Shown here: positions 1 through 8,300 of the stretch, in pieces
Numbering within the stretch: the first letter of the stretch is position 1
Layout: every line of letters begins with the position of its first letter
Origin: an uncultured Chitinophagaceae bacterium
Lineage (GTDB): Bacteria > Bacteroidota > Bacteroidia > Chitinophagales > Chitinophagaceae
Reading direction: 5' to 3'
Assembly: GCA_934502905.1 (NCBI GenBank)
Contig: CAKSVK010000071.1
Span: 1-17,202 of the forward strand
Length of the DNA stretch: 17,202 nt
The notes under the pieces: generated by a model
Told to the model about the DNA's origin: nothing
The model's database searches: none
What the model saw: the letters and a program-made list of their open reading frames with translations, nothing else
Translations under genes and position numbers: made by a program

Positions 1-15
1 TGACGTTCCCTAAAA

Positions 16-50
16 GCAAAGAACACATCGGTATGCGACGTGTTCTTTGC
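16..50 (-). terminator. Intrinsic terminator of the 87-aa hypothetical gene
   Basis: Two 15-nt arms (16-30 and 36-50) with a 5-nt loop form a stem-loop. Read on the minus strand it is followed by TTTTAGGG, a short U-tract. The one non-Watson-Crick position is a G-U wobble in minus-strand RNA but an A-C mismatch in plus-strand RNA. This supports function on the minus strand, 50 nt past the stop codon of the gene at 100-363. Confidence 0.75.
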
Positions 51-99
51 AAGGCCAGCTTGATACGAATAGCTGCTGTTTAACATGTAACAGGTGTTG

Positions 100-363
100 T
101 TAAGCGGCTTCTTTTATAGCTTCCATATCGCATAACCTTTTACCTATCGCAGATTCCAGTCCTTCCGGCATCTGCGGATTGCGCACGTCAAACATCAGCC
201 TGTAAGTGTGTAAATCCTCATTCCACCCGAACACACAAACCGGGTTATCATTAAGGCATACCCTGTATCTTTTTTCATCAATGCCGTTCAAATATTTTGT
301 TGCCTTTACACTGTATATATTGTTACCTGATACTATTTCAAAACTTTCTGTTACTGGTCTCAT
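100..363 (-). CDS. Small hypothetical protein (87 aa)
   Basis: I do not recognise the family. The 87-residue protein has no signal peptide, membrane segment or known catalytic motif. Its first half reads like a short antiparallel beta-sheet (alternating hydrophobic residues, for example YRVCLNDNPVCVFGW at about 33-47). Its C-terminal third is probably helical and acidic (PEGLESAIGKRLCDMEAI). It has two cysteines close together (C36, C43) and a third at C78. It is likely cytoplasmic. The start is the ATG at 361-363, preceded by an AT-rich stretch with no clear Shine-Dalgarno sequence, as is usual in Bacteroidota. A well-formed minus-strand terminator lies just downstream, which is the best evidence that this is a real transcription unit. 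It appears monocistronic. Confidence 0.65.
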   Translation of the reverse strand: MRPVTESFEIVSGNNIYSVKATKYLNGIDEKRYRVCLNDNPVCVFGWNEDLHTYRLMFDVRNPQMPEGLESAIGKRLCDMEAIKEAA

Positions 364-398
364 AACTTATATTTTTAGTTTGTGAACGTTTAATCTTT

Positions 399-412
399 TC
401 AGAAGCTTCTGA
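399..412. promoter_or_regulatory. 14-bp perfect palindrome upstream of the 87-aa gene
   Basis: TCAGAAGCTTCTGA is perfectly self-complementary and lies 36-49 bp upstream of the start codon at 363 of the minus-strand gene. Size and position suit an operator for a dimeric regulator. No regulator gene is in the window and no function is shown. Confidence 0.35.
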
Positions 413-427
413 CCTGTTATTTTCCAA

Positions 428-461
428 TTAACATGCCACAGCATACCCCGCAGCATGTTAA
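428..461. repeat. 9-bp inverted repeat between the 87-aa gene and the ABC transporter
   Basis: TTAACATGC (428-436) is the exact reverse complement of GCATGTTAA (453-461), with 16 nt between them. Read on the minus strand the T-run lies before the stem, not after it, so it does not look like a terminator of the ABC gene. It may be a regulatory dyad or a weak structural element. The rest of the 364-646 gap shows no gene. Confidence 0.35.
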
Positions 462-646
462 AAAAAGCACAAACAGGAAAAATGAATTTGTAATAAGCTA
501 TGAACAAACACATTAAAATATGTGCAAAATTTTAAATACAAATATCTTTGCCGTAACCGGGATTGCAGATAAACAGAATGGATCAGGACAGGATTTAAAG
601 AACAGGGAGCATTTCAATACATTGTCCCGTACATCCTAAAAGGTGA

Positions 647-2443
647 TCAGGATACCTGCTGATGTTTCCACAACTCTATAAAGTCAGGACTGTTTTCCAA
701 AAGGTACGAAAGACTGCCTTCGCTCACTACCCTTCCTCTATCCATAACATAGATATAATCGAAATGCCGTAACAGGTGCAGGCGGTGTAACGCGGAGACT
801 ACCACCTTGTTGCTGCACTCCTCAAATAACTGTTCATATATCAGCATCTCTGTTTTGGGGTCAATGCTGCTGGTAGGCTCGTCGAGCAGCACGATCTCGC
901 TTTCTTTTGCTGCCAGCACGCCCCTTGCCAATGCCAGCCGTTGCTTTTGTCCTCCTGAAAGGTTTACTCCTTTTTCCGCAATATTACTTTCCAGTCCTTT
1001 GGGCAGGAGCCGGAGCACTTCATCAAACCGTACCTTTTTACAAATGCGTTCTATTTCATCCCGGGTATACGGCAATCCTAACGTGATATTGTACTCGATG
1101 GTATTTTCAAATATTTCCGGCTCCTGCGGAAAAAGCGTTACCGTTGCTGCAATCCTGCTTAGTCCTTCCTCCTGTAAAATACCATCCGCTCTTACTTCTG
1201 TTCCCTCCGTGGCAGGATATAATCCCCGCAAAACAGCGAGCAACGTACTTTTCCCGCTTCCGCTCTCCCCCACCAGCGCAATCCGTTTATGACGTGGTAA
1301 CTGCAGTTTCACCTGCTTTAGTCCGGCCGGAATAAAGTCTCCGGATAGAAACTCTTCATTTCCCTTATGGGAAAAATTCAGGTTGGATACCTGCAGCGCC
1401 TGCCAACCCGCAGGCAGGCGTTTATCCGTATCCGGCAGATGGTGCTGTGCATATGCTTCGGGTATGATGAAGGCTGTACGGACATTGGTCGCGTCCTTCA
1501 CTACATCGGTATACAGATAGGCAACATTGTGGAACACACTGGTAAAACGTTCCACATACCCCATCAGCGTAACCAGTCCGCCCAATAGCACCACTTCTCC
1601 GGGAACCCAGTTTTGCCACACATATCCTACCAGTATCACCACGTATATCATGGCCACCAGCATATCTACTACAAACCACTTCCACTCGTTGATGGCTACA
1701 TTCCGGCGAAAGGGCGGCCAAACGGTCATGATGCGGGCAAGCAATGTTTTCTGAAGCCTTTCCTGCAGCCTGAGTGTAATTACAGTAATAACATTGGACA
1801 GGCTGTCGAATAAGGCTGATGAAACAGTATGTTCTTTTTCATTTACTTCCTCCAGGGTCCTGATATAAGGCTTGTCAAACTGCAGGATGGTAAATACAAC
1901 CAGGATGCCCATGATCACCGCCACTCCGCCAAAGACCGGTGAAAAGTAAAGCATCGCTGCAAATGAAAAAACAAATTTTGAAAGTGTATGAACGTATTCA
2001 AAGCCCCTTTCATAAAAATTCCGGATAGATTCATAGGCCTTCCGGATACGATTGATGATCTCCCCCGAATGATGATCCTGTTGCCACTTCACAGGAAGCT
2101 GTAATACCTTATGGTAATATTCATCCATAAAGCTCCTGGCGATAAAAAAAGCCAGCTTCCGCTCAACGATCCTTGCCGGACCATGCAGCGCCCAGTCCGC
2201 CAGCTTTACGCCCAGGTACACGAGACCGTATATCCAGGTGCGCTGCAAAGCATTGGCACCGTTTTGCTGGAGATCATTGATATAGGTACCCCAAAGGACG
2301 GGTAAGGCCGCCTGCGTAAGATTACTTAAGGCAAAAGCGGTATAAATAATAATATACTGAAAACGTAACGGGCCGGCGTATTGCCAGCAAACCTGCAGCA
2401 TGAATATATAGGGGTTGCGGGAATATTTCGACCGGTGGCTCAT
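647..2443 (-). CDS. ABC exporter half-transporter (fused TMD and NBD)
   Basis: This 598-residue protein has the standard type I exporter (ABCB/MsbA-like) layout. The transmembrane domain spans about residues 25-325 with several hydrophobic helices, and an ATPase domain covers about 348-595. The ATPase motifs are complete: A-loop aromatic F357, Walker A GESGSGKST (392-400), Q-loop Q440, signature LSGGQ (495-499), Walker B IVLLDEP (517-523) with catalytic E522, D-loop SSID, and switch H553. It should therefore be an active ATPase working as a homodimer, because no partner half-transporter is adjacent. It acts in the inner membrane and exports an unknown substrate; lipids, peptides or drugs are all possible for this class. 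The start at 2441-2443 gives MSHRSKYSRNPYIF, a basic cytoplasmic lead before the first helix. Neither neighbour suggests a substrate. The name of the class is secure; the substrate is not. Confidence 0.9.
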   Translation of the reverse strand: MSHRSKYSRNPYIFMLQVCWQYAGPLRFQYIIIYTAFALSNLTQAALPVLWGTYINDLQQNGANALQRTWIYGLVYLGVKLADWALHGPARIVERKLAFFIARSFMDEYYHKVLQLPVKWQQDHHSGEIINRIRKAYESIRNFYERGFEYVHTLSKFVFSFAAMLYFSPVFGGVAVIMGILVVFTILQFDKPYIRTLEEVNEKEHTVSSALFDSLSNVITVITLRLQERLQKTLLARIMTVWPPFRRNVAINEWKWFVVDMLVAMIYVVILVGYVWQNWVPGEVVLLGGLVTLMGYVERFTSVFHNVAYLYTDVVKDATNVRTAFIIPEAYAQHHLPDTDKRLPAGWQALQVSNLNFSHKGNEEFLSGDFIPAGLKQVKLQLPRHKRIALVGESGSGKSTLLAVLRGLYPATEGTEVRADGILQEEGLSRIAATVTLFPQEPEIFENTIEYNITLGLPYTRDEIERICKKVRFDEVLRLLPKGLESNIAEKGVNLSGGQKQRLALARGVLAAKESEIVLLDEPTSSIDPKTEMLIYEQLFEECSNKVVVSALHRLHLLRHFDYIYVMDRGRVVSEGSLSYLLENSPDFIELWKHQQVS

Positions 2444-2680
2444 GCTGGTGATAAATTATCGTGCAAATTAATATGCAAAATCCAAATTTTATGATCCGTG
2501 TAAGAAGCGAAAGAAATTTAATGGGAAACAGGTTTTTTATTGTAACCAGAACCATTCCTGATTCGCCATGGCAGACCCGCCTCTGGAATTTTCTCCTTTT
2601 AATTACCACATATTAACAGCCGCATCTCTGTTATACCCGTAATTATCAATAATTTTATAGCCGGCTTCAACATTGTGAAT

Positions 2681-3442
2681 ATGGCTGCTGCATTACCATC
2701 CCTGCTTCTTCATCTGCTGTTTGGGCTGGTTGTATTGTTTACGCCGCCTGGAGCCGGAAAGGTCTATGGGCAACATACCATATCCGTGACACTGTTGTTT
2801 GAACACACAGCAGGAACGCAACCGTTGGAGCTTGACAAGGTTTATACCAACAGCTTCAGCGAATCTTTCTCTGTCAGTAAATTCAGGTATTACATAAGCG
2901 GGATTGAATTTAAAGACACCATCACGGGAAAAGGCCACCTGGTAAAGGACCGCTATTTTCTCATAAAAGAAGGAGATGAAACCTCGCAAAGCATTACAGT
3001 GGAACTGCCACAGGGAAAATATCACCGGCTGTCTTTCCTGGTAGGCGTGGACAGCATCAAAAATGTCAGCGGCGCACAGTCGGGCGTACTCGACCCGCTG
3101 AATGGAATGTTCTGGACCTGGCAGTCGGGGTATATCATGGCAAAGCTGGAAGGAAGATCCCCGGCATCCCCGCTCCAACATCGCATGTTTGAATATCATA
3201 TCGGAGGATACAGCGGAGGGCACAGTGTTTTGAATAAAATATCACTGCCGTTTCCGGAGAAAGCTATTCTTTCCAGGGAAACATTTCTCCACATAACCGT
3301 TGATGTCAATAAATGGTTTGACGGAGTTCATCCATTATCCATAGCGGCTTATCCGTCATGTACAACCACGGGAAAGCTGGCAAAAGATTTTTCTGAAAAT
3401 TATCAGACCATGTTTGCCATAAAAGATATCGGTACGCAATGA
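2681..3442 (+). CDS. MbnP-like periplasmic protein
   Basis: This is a secreted protein of about 253 residues resembling the MbnP family, proteins first described with methanobactin operons and also found widely in Bacteroidota. In characterised MbnP, a partner diheme enzyme (MbnH) converts a tryptophan to kynurenine, allowing copper binding. Visible family-like stretches are VSKFRYYISGIEF (about 65-77), LDPLNGMFWTWQSGYIMAKLEG (about 137-158, with W145 and W147 as candidate modified tryptophans) and FEYHIGG (H173). The hydrophobic N-terminus (about 5-28) is a signal peptide, though it lacks the usual basic lead. The start is uncertain: ATG at 2681 is preferred, but GTG at 2675, two codons upstream in frame, is equally open. 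Its stop overlaps the start of the diheme cytochrome gene by 4 nt, so the two are almost certainly translated together. Metal binding is inferred from the family, not seen. Confidence 0.8.
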   Translation: MAAALPSLLLHLLFGLVVLFTPPGAGKVYGQHTISVTLLFEHTAGTQPLELDKVYTNSFSESFSVSKFRYYISGIEFKDTITGKGHLVKDRYFLIKEGDETSQSITVELPQGKYHRLSFLVGVDSIKNVSGAQSGVLDPLNGMFWTWQSGYIMAKLEGRSPASPLQHRMFEYHIGGYSGGHSVLNKISLPFPEKAILSRETFLHITVDVNKWFDGVHPLSIAAYPSCTTTGKLAKDFSENYQTMFAIKDIGTQ

Positions 3443-4497
3443 AAAACGGGATCCTCAAAATAGTAACGGCTGTTTTATTGCTGCTGACCGGCAGCCAGCT
3501 TGCATTTATGGACCCCGGCGCCGTTTTTTTCAAGCAGAGGATTCCTCCCGGCTTTCCAGCACCGGTATATGATTTTAAAAACAATCCTGTTACAAAAGAC
3601 GGCTTTGAGCTGGGTAAGCGACTGTTTTACGATGGCAGAATTGCAGGGGACGGGCAAACAGCCTGCGCATCCTGTCATCAGCAATTTGCCGCCTTTGCTG
3701 ATTTTGAACATGTATTCAGCCATGGTGCGTTAAACCGCTTTACCAACAGGAATGCCCCTCCGTTATTCAACCTTGCATGGCATAAAGAATTTCATGCTGA
3801 CGGCGCTATCAACCACATTGAATGGCAACCGCTGGCACCATTGACAGGGCATAACGAAATGAACAATACCATTGAAGAGGTGATCGGCACATTGCAGAAC
3901 GACATCACCTATAAGAAGATGTTCAAAAAAGCATTCGGAACAGAAACTATCGAAAGCAAACATATATTATATGCGCTGACGCAATTCACCGGTAGCCTGG
4001 TGTCAGCTGATTCCAGGTACGACCGTGTCAAAGCGGGTAAGGACCGGTTTACCGAATGGGAGGAACAGGGCTACCGTTTATTCCTCTCCCGCTGTGCCGA
4101 ATGCCATACAGAGCCGCTGTTCACTGATCTTAAATACCATAATATCGGGCTGCCGGTTGACAGTTTTCTGAATGACTACGGAAGAATGGTGGTAACAGGT
4201 GAAAAAGAAGACTCCCTGAAATTCAAAACCCCCAGCCTGCGAAATATTACCCGTACAGAGCCGTATATGCACGATGGCCGTTTTTGGGGATTAAGCACGG
4301 CAATCAATCACTGGCAGACCCTTTCTTTATCAGATTCAACCGCCAGCTCCATACTTCGTGGCGGATCTGTGCTGGACAAGCAGGAAATAAGGTACCTCGT
4401 TTCCTTTTTATATACGTTGACAGACACCACTTTTCTGACAGATAAACGGTTTGCGGACCCCATTCCCGGTAATTTGATCCATGCGCCGTTCCGGTAA
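3439..4497 (+). CDS. Diheme cytochrome c, MauG/MbnH/CcpA superfamily
   Basis: This 352-residue periplasmic protein has a signal peptide at about 1-23 and two c-type heme sites, CASCH (76-80) and CAECH (219-223). It also carries the superfamily block FKTPSLRNITRTEPYMHDGRF (about 262-282). Members are diheme peroxidases or MauG-like enzymes that oxidise residues of a partner protein. The 4-nt overlap with the upstream MbnP-like gene argues that the MbnP-like protein is its substrate, as for MbnH. Two positions look unusual. In the stretch normally reading F-x-W-D-G the protein has FHADG, so the inter-heme Trp is Ala (A120). In the stretch normally ending ...DHY, which supplies the heme-2 Tyr ligand in MauG-type enzymes, it has NHW (W292). 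The acidic pair around E140 (NEMN) is kept. Activity therefore cannot be assumed. Membership of the superfamily is firm; the MbnH subgroup is inferred from context. Confidence 0.88.
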   Translation: MKNGILKIVTAVLLLLTGSQLAFMDPGAVFFKQRIPPGFPAPVYDFKNNPVTKDGFELGKRLFYDGRIAGDGQTACASCHQQFAAFADFEHVFSHGALNRFTNRNAPPLFNLAWHKEFHADGAINHIEWQPLAPLTGHNEMNNTIEEVIGTLQNDITYKKMFKKAFGTETIESKHILYALTQFTGSLVSADSRYDRVKAGKDRFTEWEEQGYRLFLSRCAECHTEPLFTDLKYHNIGLPVDSFLNDYGRMVVTGEKEDSLKFKTPSLRNITRTEPYMHDGRFWGLSTAINHWQTLSLSDSTASSILRGGSVLDKQEIRYLVSFLYTLTDTTFLTDKRFADPIPGNLIHAPFR

Positions 4498-4545
4498 TTC
4501 AGCAATATTTAATAATTTACAATAAAGCCGCTAAAAGCCATCATC

Positions 4546-5001
4546 ATGAAATACCTGATCACTGCACTGCTGGGTTTATTTTTTGTATTGCCCGCCTCAG
4601 GACAACAACAGCCGGTAGAATGGTCGTTTTTTTCAAAGAAATTAAATAACAGGGAGCATGAGATCCACCTGGTGGCCACAATTGACAGGGGGTGGCATAT
4701 TTATGCGCAATCTTCTTCAACAAAAGGACCTTCTCCCGTCATTATCCGTTTTTCACCATCGCCTGCTATCACATTTCATAAAGGAATAAAAGAAGAAGGG
4801 GAATTATTAAAAAAGAAAAACATCGAGGGCGTCAACGTGCGGTACTTCGAAAACCAGGTAATATTTATTCAGAAAATTACGATAACAGGCATCGCAGCAA
4901 CGGTAAAAGGATCTGTCACTTTTGTTGCCGCCAGCGGCTCGCAAATACTTCCATCCCAAACAGTCGATTTCTCCATCATCCCGGCACAGGAGATTCAGTA
5001 A
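4546..5001 (+). CDS. Secreted stand-alone DsbD N-terminal-like domain, cysteine-free
   Basis: This 151-residue protein has a signal peptide (residues 1-19, MKYLITALLGLFFVLPASG) followed by one beta-sandwich domain like the N-terminal domain of thiol:disulfide interchange protein DsbD. Family marks are VEWSFFSKKL (24-33), ATIDRGWHIYAQ (44-55) and TATVKGSVTF near 118-126. In the family the last block normally carries two redox cysteines in a C-x4-C-LPP arrangement. Here the same place reads A129-SGSQ-I134-LPS, and the whole protein has no cysteine. It cannot carry out thiol exchange, so the fold has probably been kept for another purpose such as binding a partner or a metal. It lies 48 bp after the diheme cytochrome gene with no terminator or good promoter between them, so it is probably the third gene of the same transcript. 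A terminator follows at 5018. Confidence 0.75.
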   Translation: MKYLITALLGLFFVLPASGQQQPVEWSFFSKKLNNREHEIHLVATIDRGWHIYAQSSSTKGPSPVIIRFSPSPAITFHKGIKEEGELLKKKNIEGVNVRYFENQVIFIQKITITGIAATVKGSVTFVAASGSQILPSQTVDFSIIPAQEIQ

Positions 5002-5017
5002 AATATTCACCAAAAGC

Positions 5018-5038
5018 AGGGTTTACCAACCCTTTTTT
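5018..5038 (+). terminator. Intrinsic terminator closing the MbnP-like/diheme/DsbD-N operon
   Basis: AGGGTT (5018-5023) pairs with AACCCT (5028-5033) around a TACC tetraloop, and six T follow at 5033-5038. It lies 17 nt past the stop codon of the DsbD-N-like gene. Confidence 0.75.
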
Positions 5039-5066
5039 ATAAAAACTCCATTATTATCTTTTTTAT

Positions 5067-5127
5067 AAACATTATAAAATACAATAATATAAATTCAATT
5101 TTGGTGTAAGAATTGTTTATAATGTTT
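5067..5127. repeat. AT-rich inverted repeat in the 5002-5326 gap
   Basis: AAACATTATAAA (5067-5078) is the exact reverse complement of 5116-5127. CAATT (5096-5100) also pairs with AATTG (5111-5115), directly adjoining the right arm. The result would be a 17-bp stem with a 17-nt bulge on the left side, a 10-nt loop, and a run of seven T at 5125-5131 overlapping and following the stem. It may be a weak back-up terminator or a leader structure of the protease gene. Such matches are more likely by chance in AT-rich DNA. Apart from this and a weak 6-bp repeat (CTTAGG 5211-5216 with CCTAAG 5227-5232), I see nothing else in this gap. Confidence 0.35.
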
Positions 5128-5326
5128 TTTTAAAACACCAACCTCCCCTTTTGATCTACAAGTTCAAAATGTTCGTATTTTTACTTGTTAATTTTTCGTA
5201 AAAAGCCTAGCTTAGGTTAAATTACTCCTAAGTAGTGGAACATACATAACTATGAAGGTTGTTTCAGTCCCTGCTCCGGTGAACGGAGATTGCTTGCCAA
5301 AAAACAAGTTTCAAATCATTTCAGGA

Positions 5327-8300
5327 ATGAAACGACTCTTTTATTTGCTAACATTATTTCTTTTGACCGGGAACCTGGTTTCCGCCCAGGCTGTTTGTGG
5401 CTTTGATACAAATAACAGGATTTTTACAAAAACATTTCCGGAAGCTGCCAAATCGATGCGTAATAACGATAGTAAGATCAAACGCATGACAGACCGCGGT
5501 ATATCGTTTCGGGAAACACAGCAGCCGGTCAATATTCCCGTTGTTGTACATATACTGCATACGGGGGACACAGTAGGTTCTTCTTACAATCCCAGTGACG
5601 AAAAAATCATGGATGCGATAGAATACCTGAATGAAATATATTCCGGTACACACAGTTCGCTGACCCCTGCCGGCACGGATGCGGCCGGAGACATCGGTAT
5701 ACGGTTCGTACTGGCGAAACGGGACCCCGACTGCAACCCCACCAATGGCATCAGGCGTATTAATATGTCCGAAGATGCTTTTTACATAGAAAACGGCGCT
5801 TTAAATGCGGATATAGAATATGACATGGCATTGAAAACTCCTATAGCATGGGATATAAGCCGCTATTATAACATTTATGTTGTAAACAAAATAAACGGAA
5901 ATGACGGAAGCCAGGGTCAATTCATAGCCGGGTTTGCATATTTCCCCGTAAATCATATCGTAGATGGAACTGTGATCCTTGCTTCCGAAATGCGGAGGGG
6001 CTCTAAAACTTTCGTTCACGAGATCGGGCATGCATTTAATTTATACCATCCGTTCGAGGGCTCCACCCACAGGGAAGAGTGCCCTGCCGGAGAAGGCGAC
6101 CATGTAGATGATACAGATCCGATATCCATGAACTCAAATGATGGCGTCATCAACTTTGAATGCCGGTCCGGATTGAACCCATGCAATAACAACCAGCCTT
6201 ATTCTATCCGGACGGAGAATAATATCATGAATTATACCGCTTGTTACAGCCTGTTCACACCCGGGCAAAAAGCACGTATGAATGCCAGCCTGCTGCTGGA
6301 AGAACGTGCTTCACTCGTAACTTCCAACGCGTTGCTTCCCACTTTTGACGGCGGTGGGGAAGCGTGCGACCCCAAAATCAATTTTGAAGAAGATGAGGTG
6401 GTTTTACCCGTTTCCATGGTTCAAACAACAGGTTGCCGTGATTACAAGGACTTTACTTTTTATGTTAACATCAGTAATACACCGGCATCCAGCTCTACCG
6501 TCACACTATATCCAGATGAAGATTCCAATGCAATGGAAAAAGTAGACTTTGATTTTGTGGGTGGAAACCGTGTTATTTTTCCTGCGGGCAGCCGCCAAAG
6601 AAAACCCTTTACCATACGCATATATGATGTAGGTCAAAGAGAGACTGCCCAAAAGCTGGCGTTGAACTTTACGGTACAGGGAGGCAGCACACTGAAAGGA
6701 ACCGCAATTCCGGTGATGCATATATGGCTGAAACCCAATGATACCCGGCCGGTTATTGATAAGTCTGAAAAACATATTACTGTCGGAAAGGAAGAGATGT
6801 TCATCCTGGATGCAAATTTATTCAACGCTGCTTTGAAGCATCAGAAATCAATGATCCAGTATAACAGGGCAGAAATGGCCGCAGCGGGATTAAAAGCAGG
6901 AAACATCAACGGTATGCAGCTTTTCCTTACCAAAAACAGCACCCGTCCGTTCAAAAAGCTGATCATCAAATTAATGCATAGTACTGCTGCCATGCTGGTA
7001 AAAGATGGCGATATCACTCCTTCAGGAGCCGGTCAGCAGGTTTTCTCCAGGGCATCGTACACCACGCAGGATGGCATGAACGAATTTATATTTGATAAGC
7101 CTTTTACCTGGAATGGAAGAGATAATATCCGCATTGAAGCCTGCTTTGACAATGGAACGGAAGAGGAGGAGGAAGGTAACGATTACCTGACGGGGTATAG
7201 TGATAACTCCGGCTATGAAACCAGCAACCTGCTTACTTCTGTTTTAAGTTGCAGCGCCCGTCTCACCGCTTTCTCTAATTACGGTGACGGCATAAAACCT
7301 ATGATCGTGTTCACGCAGGTGGCAGCAGGCAACCCTGTTGCAAATACCCCGGGTGCAACCCGGCAGAAATACCTCGGGCCTTATGGGAAAATATTTTTCT
7401 ATGATAATTCCAACCCTAAAAGGGTGATCGCTTCCATTAAAAACCTTACCGACTGGAATTATGGTTGTGTAAAAGTGGAAATAGACCGGGGAGGCGACAG
7501 GGCATTTCCTTTCTGGACCCTGGACCCGGCTTATTTTGTTACGGAAAAAACCTTCCTGATAACACCGCAATATGCCAATAAAAACGGGGTTTTTGAAGTA
7601 AGCCTTTATTACACTGCTTCCGAAAAAGCCGGGTATGAGCAGGTAACCAACGGCAACTGGAATAACATCCAGGTATTGAAAACAGGCGGTATTGCTGCAG
7701 GAACGATAAATCCACTGAACCGGCAGCAAAACAAGGTTGACTTCAATAATGTGTTACACGAAACTTTCGGCAACGACTATGTGATCACCAGCACATTCTC
7801 TACCGGCATCGAAAATGTGACAGGTTTTACCTCCGGGGTCATCAGCAGCGCTTTACCCGTGGATTGGGTGAATTTTAAAGGCGATACAAGAGAATCGTAC
7901 ACAGCGCTTACCTGGACAACAGAGAATGAAATAAATACCAGCTACTTTGAGGTGGAAGTCAGCAAAGACGGCATCCTGTTTGAATCTCTTGACACCATAA
8001 ACGCAGGCAACCAGACAGGCGTCCACTCTTATTCCTATAATCACCTGAACCCGGGAAGCGGAACCTTGTATTACAGGATCAAGCAGGTGGACAATGATCT
8101 TAAATACACTTATAGCAATGTCATCAGGCTTCGGAGAAACGGTGCAGGGGCACCTTCGATCTTTCCCGTGCCCGCGGGTAACAGCATTACCATCGACTTT
8201 GGCAGGCCGGTGAGCAATACCAGGATACAGATCCTAACAGGTGACCTGAGGATAGTTCATACAGAGGTTGTAAATGGTCCGGTGCAGGCACAAACCATCT

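Noticed and set aside
543..550. TATCTTTG on the plus strand as a promoter
   Set aside because: No gene follows on the plus strand, no -33 element is at the right distance, and a match of this length is expected by chance in a window of this size.
807..1292. Plus-strand reading frame of 161 aa opposite the ABC transporter
   Set aside because: It lies entirely antisense to the ATPase domain and has low-complexity, Ser-rich composition typical of a mirror frame.
5252..5326. Upstream in-frame start of the M43 protease at 5252
   Set aside because: The 25 extra residues are not signal-peptide-like, while the ATG at 5327 begins a clean basic-hydrophobic signal peptide.
6017..6049. Asn in place of the usual Gly in the protease zinc motif (HEIGHAFNLYH)
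   Set aside because: All three His ligands, the Glu and the Met-turn are present, and I recall Asn at this place as common in Bacteroidota M43 proteins, so it is probably ordinary.
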